A DNA stretch of 64,000 bases from NCBI GenBank assembly GCA_030550585.1, contig JAUQPB010000003.1, forward strand, positions 160,333-224,332, written 5' to 3'. The stretch comes from Thermoproteota archaeon. Its GTDB lineage: Archaea > Thermoproteota > Thermoprotei_A > Sulfolobales > Ignisphaeraceae. Position numbers and translations under genes: made by a program. This document shows, in pieces, positions 52,323-59,701 of this stretch. The notes beneath the pieces were generated by a model. The model worked only from the letters and a program-made list of their open reading frames with translations, made no database searches and was not told where the DNA came from. Position 1 is the first letter of the stretch; each line of letters opens with the position of its first letter.

Positions 52323-53222
52323 TTGCCCCCTACAGATTTGATGAAGATATTATCGCGAACGGACCATATGATAAACAATTTCCTTATGTTCCTAAAGAAT
52401 ATGGGTTTTTCTAGTGGGCAAGGAAGCGAGTTTGTGAACCTCTTTCCCTATACATCTAATGTTATATGGGAAAAAGAGCCTCTTCTTTGCCTAGGAATGT
52501 CTGTATGCTATTCCGTTGGCGACAGGGTTGTTGAATACAATTCAAAGAGTTTTAATTATGATAATTTTTCCTTCGATTTTCCAGTTAAAAACAACATTTA
52601 CTGTTTTGATAATCTTTGTAAAATATGTGGCAACAATAATTACATTGCAATCTATTCTTCGCGCCAAATCGATGCACTACAAGTTGTTAGGGCTAAGCCT
52701 TTTGCATTAATAAAAACTGATTTAACAATAGTTAGCGAGTTATCATCGGTCATGGCTATTAATATAGTGGGAGAAAAAGGAGCGGGCTTGTCCGTAGCCT
52801 TTAAAAACCCAGCTAGGATTTCGTACTTGAGCCGCCATCACATCTTTATCGAATACTATGGAGATTGCATATATGTATCGAAGGAGCCTGTGATGATGGC
52901 TATTAGGAGATTGTTTATAGAGACATCCATGCACAGGTCTAACATAGTTATTGGTAGTTTGCACTACATACCTTTTATGGAGGTTGTTGATCCATATTCG
53001 GTTCTAGTTCCACAGAACTTCCATGACCGTTGCATAGAAATGTCCTTGTATAACATTACCGATAATGCCATTAACAGCATTATCAAAGTTTATGGTGGTA
53101 GGGTCGCAAAAATTCAGATAGATGATGTTGAATACGAATATAGACATAATGTTGTAAGAGTGGCTATGGCACCAACATCCAAGTCCCGACTGAGACTTTG
53201 TCTACAACCAAAAACAGTTTGA
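52323..53222 (+). CDS. Protein of unknown function
   Basis: I do not recognise this 299-aa protein. It has a possible zinc pair CFDNLCKICG near residues 95-103 and a beta-rich central domain (PFALIKTDLTIVSELSSVMAINIVG, YYGDCIYVSKEPVMMAI). The last 60 residues look like a beta sandwich (RVAKIQIDDVEYEYRHNVVRVAMAP). No membrane segment is seen. TTG 52323 is weakly supported by GGGATGACG upstream; ATG 52341 is an alternative. It converges on the disulfide oxidoreductase gene with a 5-bp gap. Confidence 0.55.
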   Translation: MPPTDLMKILSRTDHMINNFLMFLKNMGFSSGQGSEFVNLFPYTSNVIWEKEPLLCLGMSVCYSVGDRVVEYNSKSFNYDNFSFDFPVKNNIYCFDNLCKICGNNNYIAIYSSRQIDALQVVRAKPFALIKTDLTIVSELSSVMAINIVGEKGAGLSVAFKNPARISYLSRHHIFIEYYGDCIYVSKEPVMMAIRRLFIETSMHRSNIVIGSLHYIPFMEVVDPYSVLVPQNFHDRCIEMSLYNITDNAINSIIKVYGGRVAKIQIDDVEYEYRHNVVRVAMAPTSKSRLRLCLQPKTV

Positions 53223-53227
53223 TCTTT

Positions 53228-53953
53228 CTACAATTCTAGTTGTGCCAATCTCTTCACTGCTTTAAGTAGCTGTGTCTCATAGGGTAGTCCAACGAATACA
53301 ACCCTACCATTTATCGCAATTGTAGGAACTGTTGTAACAGCATATTTGTCTGCTATATCTGGATTCTCATATGCTTCAACAACTACTGATTTTACATTGT
53401 TAGACCCATATAAACTGCTGGCATATGCAAACATATTTGCTAGCAAGACGGCATAGGGGCAGTAAGGACATGGAGGCGTTACAATAGTTTCTATCGTAGC
53501 TTTGCCTTCCAGCTTAGCCAATTCATTGACTGTTGCTGTAGAAAGTCCATGATCTCCTGTGCTTATTCTAATTATTGTTTCAACCAATGCTTTAATTTCT
53601 TCTCCTGCAGGCATTCCATAGTATGTTATAGCACCTTCAAGAAGCAGTATAGTTGGTACCCTACTAACATCGTATTTCTTAAACATATCATTGCTAGTCT
53701 CTAAATCATATTTTTCAATTACAATAGCCTTTTCAGAGCCTATTGGTGGGCTTGCCTCGATTAAAACATTTAGCAGTTTTTCTGTCTCTGAACATGAGAA
53801 GCATTGCCTATTATTACCAGATGTGAAAAGCTTTAGCTTGACTTGCGTCTTCATATCCCTTAGCGTTTCCTTAAGTGCTTCCATATCACTATCTGTGATG
53901 TCAAACTTAAACATTTCTTCAATATATGGTGGTAAACTGTACTCTGTTGTCAT
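53228..53953 (-). CDS. Protein disulfide oxidoreductase with two thioredoxin folds (PDO)
   Basis: This protein of about 241 aa has two thioredoxin units, each with a CxxC: CFSC in the N-terminal unit and CPYC in the C-terminal unit (CPYCPYAVLLANMF). This is the archaeal PDO, which forms and isomerises the intracellular disulfides common in hyperthermophilic Crenarchaeota. Cis-Pro regions (SRVPTILLLEG, TTVPTIAINGRVVF) are intact. ATG 53953 is chosen because GGTGA lies 7 nt upstream; the frame extends to 53986. Confidence 0.92.
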   Translation of the reverse strand: MTTEYSLPPYIEEMFKFDITDSDMEALKETLRDMKTQVKLKLFTSGNNRQCFSCSETEKLLNVLIEASPPIGSEKAIVIEKYDLETSNDMFKKYDVSRVPTILLLEGAITYYGMPAGEEIKALVETIIRISTGDHGLSTATVNELAKLEGKATIETIVTPPCPYCPYAVLLANMFAYASSLYGSNNVKSVVVEAYENPDIADKYAVTTVPTIAINGRVVFVGLPYETQLLKAVKRLAQLEL

Positions 53954-54027
53954 ATCTGGTTCACCATACTTGAGACATTTTAACATCTTCTAATTCTACT
54001 TAAAAAGCATTTCTCATGTGAAAATCA

Positions 54028-54849
54028 CTATGAGTAATAATCTTTGTTGATGTATCTTTGAGCTAGCAACTTCACTCTTTCAACGTCGTTGCGTATTTTT
54101 TCATCTTTCAACTCCTCTAATCTCTTTTCATTCGACTGTAACACAAATTCGAATACCTTTGACGAATACACTGAGTTGAGTATCTTAGTGTTTGGAATAA
54201 GGCAGTGTCCCCCTATATAATCCGGGTAGTATATGGGTCTATCATGTAAAACTTCATGCACTTCGCCAACAAATTGTGCAATAGCTTCTATGTCTGCACC
54301 GAACCTCAGGGCTATTCTGTGTATTTCATGCCAAGAAGCTATCATTATAGCTCTGTAAACAGTTTCCCACAGTTTTGCTAGTTCTAGTGACTCTGGTTCG
54401 CCTCTATACTCTTTCACCTTGAATCCAGCAAGAAGATGGTGCAATACAAAAATTGATAGCTTTTCTAATGGAAGGCTTACGATCCATTTAGGCCAAAAGT
54501 ATAGATGTTTAACAATATTTGGATGCTTTCCTCTCACAGGTGAGAAGGCTGTTGGAACAAAGCTTGCATTGTAAACCTCTCTTGTGATCCCTGGAGCTAC
54601 CGTAGAATGTATCACAATATACTCAGGACTGAATTTAGCTACATACTGTTTTACAATATCAACGAATCTTGATGAATAAGGTATTGCTATATGCATGAAG
54701 TCAATGTTTCGAGGAATCTCTTCAAGCCTATTAATGGTTTTGTTGGGATCTATATCATATCCATAAACCTCAAACTTGCCACTATATTCAAATACCTTAT
54801 AAATCGCGCTACCGACCTCGCCAAGCCCAATTACAACTACCTTATCCAA
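54028..54849 (-). CDS. Short NDP-sugar dehydrogenase-like protein
   Basis: This 273-aa protein has a Rossmann domain (VVVIGLGEVGSAIYKVF), HSTVAPGITREVY, an inter-domain helix ELAKLWETVYRAIMIASWHE, and GGHCLIPN with the catalytic Cys of UDP-ManNAc/UDP-glucose dehydrogenases. The C-terminal UDP-binding domain (about 120 residues) is missing. It may oxidise a sugar nucleotide bound differently, or another substrate. The TTG start has GGTGAT 5 nt upstream. A tandem pair of C/D sRNAs lies upstream on the same strand. Confidence 0.75.
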   Translation of the reverse strand: MDKVVVIGLGEVGSAIYKVFEYSGKFEVYGYDIDPNKTINRLEEIPRNIDFMHIAIPYSSRFVDIVKQYVAKFSPEYIVIHSTVAPGITREVYNASFVPTAFSPVRGKHPNIVKHLYFWPKWIVSLPLEKLSIFVLHHLLAGFKVKEYRGEPESLELAKLWETVYRAIMIASWHEIHRIALRFGADIEAIAQFVGEVHEVLHDRPIYYPDYIGGHCLIPNTKILNSVYSSKVFEFVLQSNEKRLEELKDEKIRNDVERVKLLAQRYINKDYYS

Positions 54850-54987
54850 TCATAATCACCGTTCGTGGTTATACAAATTTTGCAACCTAGGCTTAAAAAT
54901 AGATAGATTCAAATGTTTAATACAAATGTCACTAGCATGAAACGTCTCTTCATAGAAATTGATAGGTATTCCAGCTCAAAGCTAAGT

Positions 54988-55052
54988 ACGCCTCAGTGCC
55001 GGAAATAGTTCATCATTATTTTACTCAGCCTAGGACGCCAACATCACAATCA
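54988..55052 (-). ncRNA. C/D box sRNA, second of a tandem pair
   Basis: Minus strand: C box GTGATGT (55047-55041; last base off consensus), 12-nt guide TGGCGTCCTAGG, D' box CTGA (55028-55025), 8-nt spacer, C' box ATGATGA (55016-55010), 13-nt guide ACTATTTCCGGCA, D box CTGA (54996-54993). Predicted target segments are CCUAGGACGCCA and UGCCGGAAAUAGU, each at a G. No clear terminal stem. Its C box lies 42 nt after the D box of the first sRNA on the same strand, so both may come from one precursor. Confidence 0.82.
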
Positions 55053-55077
55053 ATGTAGTGAAAGATTAAAAAACAAT

Positions 55078-55149
55078 ATGTGACGAGAATCAGAGTAGCT
55101 CAGCCACATCACATGTCAGTGCCTTTACCATCATCACAAATTATCACAT
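55078..55149 (-). ncRNA. C/D box sRNA downstream of speD, with a guide matching the tRNA D-arm
   Basis: Minus strand: C box GTGATGA (55137-55131), 11-nt guide TGGTAAAGGCA, D' box CTGA (55119-55116), 3-nt spacer, C' box GTGATGT (55112-55106), 12-nt guide GGCTGAGCTACT, D box CTGA (55093-55090). ATGTGA (55149-55144) and TCACAT (55083-55078) can form a 6-bp outer stem. The D guide is complementary to AGUAGCUCAGCC, the conserved D-arm of many tRNAs, and the N+5 rule points to the G of UAGC, that is G10. The first guide would target UGCCUUUACCA. The C box is 22 nt after the speD stop. Confidence 0.88.
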
Positions 55150-55158
55150 TATTTATGA

Positions 55159-55560
55159 TTATGATCTTATTGCTTCGAAGCTGCTTCTATCTGCATAGTT
55201 TACTGTATAGTACTTTGGTTTTAAATTTCTTACAATGTATTCAAATGCTTTCCAGGGATCGCTTTTCTCGCCACAGGTATAAACATCGACTGTTGCATAT
55301 CTGTATTCTATCCAAGTATGGATAGCTATATGACTTTCGAGAACAAGTGCTATTACTGATACCCCTCCTTTTTTCCCTCCAAAGCTCCAACTCTTAACCT
55401 CATGCAAAGTCATATTAGCTATCTTAGCTGCTTCTATGACTATTTGCCTTAGCTTATCCTCATCTTTAGCTATATCTACATCGACTTCATATAGATTTCC
55501 ATACACATGCTTTCCTACTATTCTATCCATTTCAGTTTGATTATTATTGCCTTGATCCAT
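55159..55560 (-). CDS. Pyruvoyl-dependent AdoMet decarboxylase family protein (SpeD or crenarchaeal arginine decarboxylase)
   Basis: This 133-aa proenzyme of the SpeD family self-cleaves before Ser in [10 protein letters not shown] to form the pyruvoyl group; [19 protein letters not shown] is the other signature. Crenarchaeota carry two paralogs: AdoMet decarboxylase and an arginine decarboxylase that evolved from it. The usual HTWPE motif is HTWIE here. I cannot decide between the two activities. Both feed polyamine synthesis. A tandem pair of C/D sRNAs follows the stop on the same strand. Confidence 0.88.
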   Translation of the reverse strand: MDQGNNNQTEMDRIVGKHVYGNLYEVDVDIAKDEDKLRQIVIEAAKIANMTLHEVKSWSFGGKKGGVSVIALVLESHIAIHTWIEYRYATVDVYTCGEKSDPWKAFEYIVRNLKPKYYTVNYADRSSFEAIRS

Positions 55561-55601
55561 TTTTGTTTGACGCCTAGAGACGGGCTAGATATGAGTAACC
55601 G

Positions 55602-55611
55602 GCTTATAAGC
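55602..55611 (-). promoter_or_regulatory. Palindromic TATA box of speD
   Basis: GCTTATAAGC is a 10-bp palindrome containing TTATAA, 42-51 bp before the speD ATG. The predicted start is near 55580. It probably also drives the tandem sRNAs if they are processed from the speD transcript. Confidence 0.5.
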
Positions 55612-55689
55612 TCTATGCTAAATAAATAGCCAAACCTTTTTGAAGTTTTATTCATTTAGTTAGTGGCATAGCTTTCATTTCTGCCTTTA

Positions 55690-56319
55690 TCATGATTGCG
55701 CTGTTTTCTTATTGGAACACAAAATTGCGTAGGGGCAATACGAGCACTCCCAACTGTATCTAGGAGCAGGTTTTAACGACAGAATACTTCGAATGAGATC
55801 TGCTACTTCGCCATCTGAAACAGGGTCTTCTATGAAATATTGCGATAACCTGTTTTGCGTGATATAGAGCAGTATGGCTTTTCTTAACCCCGTTAACCAG
55901 AGGTATAGCCTTGTCTGCAAAATGTGATGCTGATGTGGAATACTCAAATCTGATCTGCTTGACTTGATCTCTATTAACCAATCACCTATAACAGCATCTA
56001 CACGCCCTTTCACAATATATGTGGCACCATCAACCACCACCTCTTTTTCGTATTCTACTTCCAACCTCACATTGTCCTTGCCTAAGAGATCTTCAAGCAG
56101 TTTGCCAATGCCCAAATGAATTAGCTCTCCAGATATTGTAATAGGGTCAAACGCATTTGCTATTGCTATCTCTTTATACATCCTCTGGTAGTAGTATTTT
56201 AGTGGACAGTAAATTAGATCAGTAATGTAAATTTCATTCTCAAGCTTCTTTTCCAACCTTTTTCTAGCTTCCTCTATACGCCAACCATAAATCAGTTTAA
56301 CAATATCAAAATTCGACAT
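55690..56319 (-). CDS. Cas4-like RecB-family exonuclease
   Basis: This 209-aa PD-(D/E)XK nuclease has a predicted [4Fe-4S] cluster: one Cys in LIYCPLKYYY (near 38) and three at the C-terminus in CSYCPYAILC. Nuclease residues are GRVDAVI, WLIEIKSS and a QxxxY-like LQTRLYLWL. This is the Cas4/AddB-like layout. No CRISPR repeat or other cas gene is in the window, so it is better viewed as a stand-alone Cas4-family (solo-Cas4) DNA-processing nuclease. It follows TIP49, the wHTH gene and a C/D sRNA on the same strand. Confidence 0.85.
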   Translation of the reverse strand: MSNFDIVKLIYGWRIEEARKRLEKKLENEIYITDLIYCPLKYYYQRMYKEIAIANAFDPITISGELIHLGIGKLLEDLLGKDNVRLEVEYEKEVVVDGATYIVKGRVDAVIGDWLIEIKSSRSDLSIPHQHHILQTRLYLWLTGLRKAILLYITQNRLSQYFIEDPVSDGEVADLIRSILSLKPAPRYSWECSYCPYAILCSNKKTAQS

Positions 56320-56355
56320 GGTTTCCCCACTTACTTTACCTAGCTAATTAATAGA

Positions 56356-56415
56356 GTTGCTCAGTAACACGGGTTATCATCAAATCTTCAGAAACAGCCG
56401 TGATCATCATCCAAT
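56356..56415 (-). ncRNA. C/D box sRNA between the wHTH and Cas4-like genes
   Basis: Minus strand: C box ATGATGA (56410-56404), 12-nt guide TCACGGCTGTTT, D' box CTGA (56391-56388), 4-nt spacer, C' box TTGATGA (56383-56377), 12-nt guide TAACCCGTGTTA, D box CTGA (56364-56361). Both guides are exactly 12 nt. Predicted target segments are AAACAGCCGUGA and UAACACGGGUUA, both at an A. Only a 3-bp outer stem (TTG/CAA) is seen. The C box starts 12 nt after the wHTH stop, and the Cas4-like ATG follows about 40 nt after the D box. Confidence 0.87.
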
Positions 56416-56421
56416 AGTTTT

Positions 56422-56676
56422 TTACTTTTTGACCCGTTTATATATTCTAATCAAAATCCTTGCAGCTAGCGTGAGTTTGTATCCACCGCCTTTGGTTCTT
56501 CTTATGAAGCCCTCTCTTCGCAACTTCCTCAGAATCGTCTTGGCTTTTTCTTTATCGATGCCCCACATTTCTGCTAGTTCATTAATTGTATATACATGTT
56601 CCTCATTTTTTCCCAGAGGATGGATATAGTCCATAAACTTTAGAAATTTCTGCATTAGGTCTGTATCTTGAGACAT
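56422..56676 (-). CDS. Small winged-helix DNA-binding protein
   Basis: This 84-aa protein is almost entirely one winged-helix domain: YTINELAEMWGIDKEKAKTILRKLRREGFIRRTKGGGYKLT, followed by a basic helix (RILIRIYKRVKK). It is probably a DNA-binding regulator or a structural partner of the TIP49-like ATPase, whose gene ends 30 bp upstream on the same strand. ATG 56676 is used. Confidence 0.75.
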   Translation of the reverse strand: MSQDTDLMQKFLKFMDYIHPLGKNEEHVYTINELAEMWGIDKEKAKTILRKLRREGFIRRTKGGGYKLTLAARILIRIYKRVKK

Positions 56677-56706
56677 GATATTCCAACCCTTTATCCTAAG
56701 CTTAGT

Positions 56707-58083
56707 CTATTTAAGGAACTTGCTCTCCCATTTCTTTGCTATCTCAACGCTCTGTGAAACATCTATAAATAATTTGCATGCCTCTTCAACATCCTCTTCT
56801 TTTATTTCGTCTCTGCCCTTCCTCTCGGCAATGATTTTGGCTGGCTGCATTAATTGGATTGCATACCTCAAGCTTCTTTCACTTGCTATCTTAACTAAAT
56901 ACTCTATTGCATCCTTAGAGAGTTTTATCTCCTCCTCCTCGGCTCTGATCATTATTATTTCCCTTATCTCATCCGGGTTATATGGTCTTACACTTATGAT
57001 TAGAAGTCTATCCAAAAGATCGAGAGGCATTCCGTGAGGACCTTCATAATCAGTACCACGAATTCTTGTTATACCTCTGTTTGTAGCAAGTATAAGTATT
57101 GGCGAGAACTCGCTTTCCATCACCCTTGTTAGAAAGCTGAATGCCTCTATATCAAGCATATGTACATCGTCTATGAATAACACACCTGGGACAAGGGTTA
57201 CCTTGCCCTCACTCAACGCCTTTCTAACAGAATCGTCAACAGCTTTTCTGATCTCAGGATCTATTTCCCTCTCCTCGGATCCAACGCCAATCAATGATAT
57301 TACAGCCCTCTTCTGCGCCGCATATGCTTCATCCAAGTCATGTAGTGTAACAGTTCTCACAATTTCTTTTTCTTTGAATATCTTTCCCTTTGGCATATCC
57401 TCTAAAACCCTAGACGTTTCTATGTCATAGTATCTTGCCTTTTCTATTCCCTTCACCCTGCCCAACTTGAAAACTTCACCAGAATCGGCATCTATACTTA
57501 TCAGATCACCCCTCCTTATAGAGAGTTGCGCAAGTTGCATAGCTATCGACTGGTCCACCTCTAGCGTTTTCTCCTCATCTTTCGTGGTGAGGGTTATCCT
57601 AGCACCACGTGGCACTTTAACATATGGGTTAAAGGGGTGAGACGCTAAAGCAAACTTGATCTCCTTTACAACACCTTCGTAAACCCTTCTCAACTCCCTT
57701 ACTCTGATTCCAATAGCTCTTCTAACAGCCCTCATCAAAATTTCTGTCTTTTTAATTTCAGTTGAATAGAGCTCAGCACCATTTATCATTACGAAGGGTG
57801 TGTCCTCACCAAGCTCTCTCGCTATTGCGATTGCAAGTGCTGTTTTGCCTGAGCCCGGTGGGCCAACAAGCAATATTCCTCTTCCAGCAAGCTTACCCTC
57901 TTTAATCATCTTGACAACTATTCCAGCCGCTTTCCTCGCCTCTAGCTGCCCCACAAGACCGTCTGCAATGTATTTAGGCTCGCCTTTCTCATCTAAACCC
58001 AGCCCCCTTATGTGGCTATGTGCGCTAATCCTCTTCAACATCTCTCTTTTGGATTCTTCTTTCACCTCTCTAATCATGCTCAA
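56707..58083 (-). CDS. TIP49/RuvBL-family AAA+ ATPase
   Basis: This 458-aa archaeal homologue of eukaryotic RuvBL1/2 has SAHSHIRGLGLDE, a P-loop GPPGSGKT (74-81), the inserted OB-like domain 2 (about 125-260), Walker B VLFIDDVHMLDIEAFSF, sensor 1 LATNRG and a C-terminal AAA lid. The Walker B acidic pair is DD where eukaryotes have DE. RuvBL proteins assemble RNPs such as box C/D snoRNPs and chromatin remodelers; here C/D sRNA genes lie close by, which may be chance. The TTG start at 58083 has GGTGAT 5 nt upstream. Confidence 0.92.
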   Translation of the reverse strand: MSMIREVKEESKREMLKRISAHSHIRGLGLDEKGEPKYIADGLVGQLEARKAAGIVVKMIKEGKLAGRGILLVGPPGSGKTALAIAIARELGEDTPFVMINGAELYSTEIKKTEILMRAVRRAIGIRVRELRRVYEGVVKEIKFALASHPFNPYVKVPRGARITLTTKDEEKTLEVDQSIAMQLAQLSIRRGDLISIDADSGEVFKLGRVKGIEKARYYDIETSRVLEDMPKGKIFKEKEIVRTVTLHDLDEAYAAQKRAVISLIGVGSEEREIDPEIRKAVDDSVRKALSEGKVTLVPGVLFIDDVHMLDIEAFSFLTRVMESEFSPILILATNRGITRIRGTDYEGPHGMPLDLLDRLLIISVRPYNPDEIREIIMIRAEEEEIKLSKDAIEYLVKIASERSLRYAIQLMQPAKIIAERKGRDEIKEEDVEEACKLFIDVSQSVEIAKKWESKFLK

Positions 58084-58140
58084 TGAACATCACCTATTAT
58101 ATACATTAAGTTTATTTCTATACAATTCCAAGCTTATAAC

Positions 58141-58181
58141 CTTTCATATTAAGTGAGCTTGCTACTATGACTTAATGAAAG
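58141..58181. promoter_or_regulatory. Imperfect inverted repeat in the TIP49/PMT divergent spacer
   Basis: CTTTCATATTAAGT (58141-58154) and ACTTAATGAAAG (58170-58181) form an inverted repeat with a 2-nt bulge and a 15-nt centre. It lies between the TATA-like TTATAAGC of TIP49 (58129-58140, minus) and the TATA box of the PMT gene, so a bound regulator could control both directions. A hairpin RNA is an alternative. Confidence 0.4.
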
Positions 58182-58206
58182 TTCTTAAAAGAGCTTATAA
58201 AACAGA

Positions 58207-58215
58207 AATTTATAT
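58207..58215 (+). promoter_or_regulatory. TATA box of the PMT operon
   Basis: ATTTATATC predicts a start near 58238, about 17 nt before the GTG at 58255. Confidence 0.5.
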
Positions 58216-58254
58216 CCACATGCAGTCAATAAAAATAGGCAGCGGGTATGTATT

Positions 58255-59697
58255 GTGAAAAAACAGATTGATTATATTACTATAACTCTTTTGATTATTA
58301 TCACGGCTGTTCACATATATCTAACAACAATGCAAGCTCTAAACTTTGAAAGAGAAGAGCTGCAGAGATTCTATTCGGGTGCAAAGGGTTATGTATCTGA
58401 TGAAGTTTGGTATGTTGATGCTGCTAGAAATATTTTGAGAAAGGTATTTGGGCTAGAGCCTAAGCAGATAGGGGGATGTAATGCAACAATAGTGTATCCC
58501 ACTAAAGACGATGCTTTAAAGGCTGCATCAATTGCGCCGCAGTATGGAGTGTCCGTTGTTACAACATCTTTTAATAAGATAAACGCTATTTATGTTCATG
58601 CAAAAGATGGAGATACCATAAAGAGGTTTGCAGATGCCACTAGTGCAAGTGATGTTGTTTATGGATGGATACTAGGCGATGCTGAGGGTATAAACAATTA
58701 TCTTAATCTTGAGCACCCGCCAATGGCAAAATATATAATAGCTATTTTTATGGCTTTGCTAGGGGATAGACCAATTTACTGGCGAATTCCCTCAATTATA
58801 ATGGGTTCTCTAACAGTTATAATCTCTTTTCTAATTGTGAAAAAGCTCACAAAATCTAATGAACTTGGTCTCATAGTAGCTGCAGCAATAGCTGTTGATC
58901 CTATGATGAGAAATCTTGCATCTATTGCATTACTAGATATATATGTGGCTATGTCGACAGCGCTAGCAATTCTATTAGCCGTTAATGAAAGATATAAAGA
59001 ATCCATTATAGCACTGGGCTTTGCATCCACATTCAAATTCACGGCACTTCTAGCCTTTCTACCAATACTTTTGCTATATATAAACAGTCTTGTTAGAAAT
59101 GGTGAGAGAAGATTCATAAAAATATTTTCTAGATTCGTGGATCTCTTCATACTGATGCTATTATCCTTTATCTTCTTCCAATTGGTGGTGTCAATACCAA
59201 TAATATTCAAGTTTGGATTGAGTACATGGATTAATCAAAGTGTTTTAGGGGCTATCTCATGGCACCTTAGAGTTAAATGTGTTGGAAGTGGATGTCCTAT
59301 TGCATCTACTCCCTGGGAATGGTTCTTCGGACTAAATTCTTTCCCTCTCTACATATATCCAACAGGAGTGACAGTATATGCACAAGGATTTGTGCCAGCA
59401 TATGCTCTAAGCTTCATCTTACTGATACTCACAATAGCTTATAGAGGTTTTGACTCTGCAAGCAAAAAACCTTGGCTTATACTAACTGGATTTGTTCTAG
59501 CATATGTAATGCTTTGGCTTGCTGGATCTAGATCACAGTATAGCTTCTATGCTGTTCAAATAACACCGTATATCTACATCTACCTTCTCACACAGTTGTA
59601 TGAGTATGTATGGAGAGATGCTATAGCCAAAACCTTCGAAGCATGGAAAAAGGTCTTTGAGAATACATGGCACATAATCTTGGTTTTGCTAGGTTGA
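58255..59697 (+). CDS. PMT-type (GT39/GT-C) membrane glycosyltransferase
   Basis: This 480-aa polytopic protein has an N-terminal helix followed by the lumen-facing acidic motif SDEVWYVDAARNIL and, near residue 140, the second conserved loop LEHPPMAKYII. These match protein O-mannosyltransferases, which use lipid-linked mannose. About nine hydrophobic segments follow. It probably glycosylates secreted or membrane proteins. GTG 58255 is chosen with GGGTATG upstream. It is followed 4 bp later by a membrane coiled-coil protein and then a wHTH gene. Confidence 0.85.
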   Translation: MKKQIDYITITLLIIITAVHIYLTTMQALNFEREELQRFYSGAKGYVSDEVWYVDAARNILRKVFGLEPKQIGGCNATIVYPTKDDALKAASIAPQYGVSVVTTSFNKINAIYVHAKDGDTIKRFADATSASDVVYGWILGDAEGINNYLNLEHPPMAKYIIAIFMALLGDRPIYWRIPSIIMGSLTVIISFLIVKKLTKSNELGLIVAAAIAVDPMMRNLASIALLDIYVAMSTALAILLAVNERYKESIIALGFASTFKFTALLAFLPILLLYINSLVRNGERRFIKIFSRFVDLFILMLLSFIFFQLVVSIPIIFKFGLSTWINQSVLGAISWHLRVKCVGSGCPIASTPWEWFFGLNSFPLYIYPTGVTVYAQGFVPAYALSFILLILTIAYRGFDSASKKPWLILTGFVLAYVMLWLAGSRSQYSFYAVQITPYIYIYLLTQLYEYVWRDAIAKTFEAWKKVFENTWHIILVLLG

Positions 59698-59701
59698 GAA
59701 A

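Noticed and set aside
55690-56319. Cas4-like protein as part of a CRISPR-Cas locus
   Set aside because: No repeats, cas1/cas2 or other cas genes are seen anywhere in the window.
58075-58098. GTGATGT upstream of TIP49 as a C box
   Set aside because: It is the TIP49 ribosome-binding site (GGTGAT, 5 nt before the TTG) and no CTGA follows.
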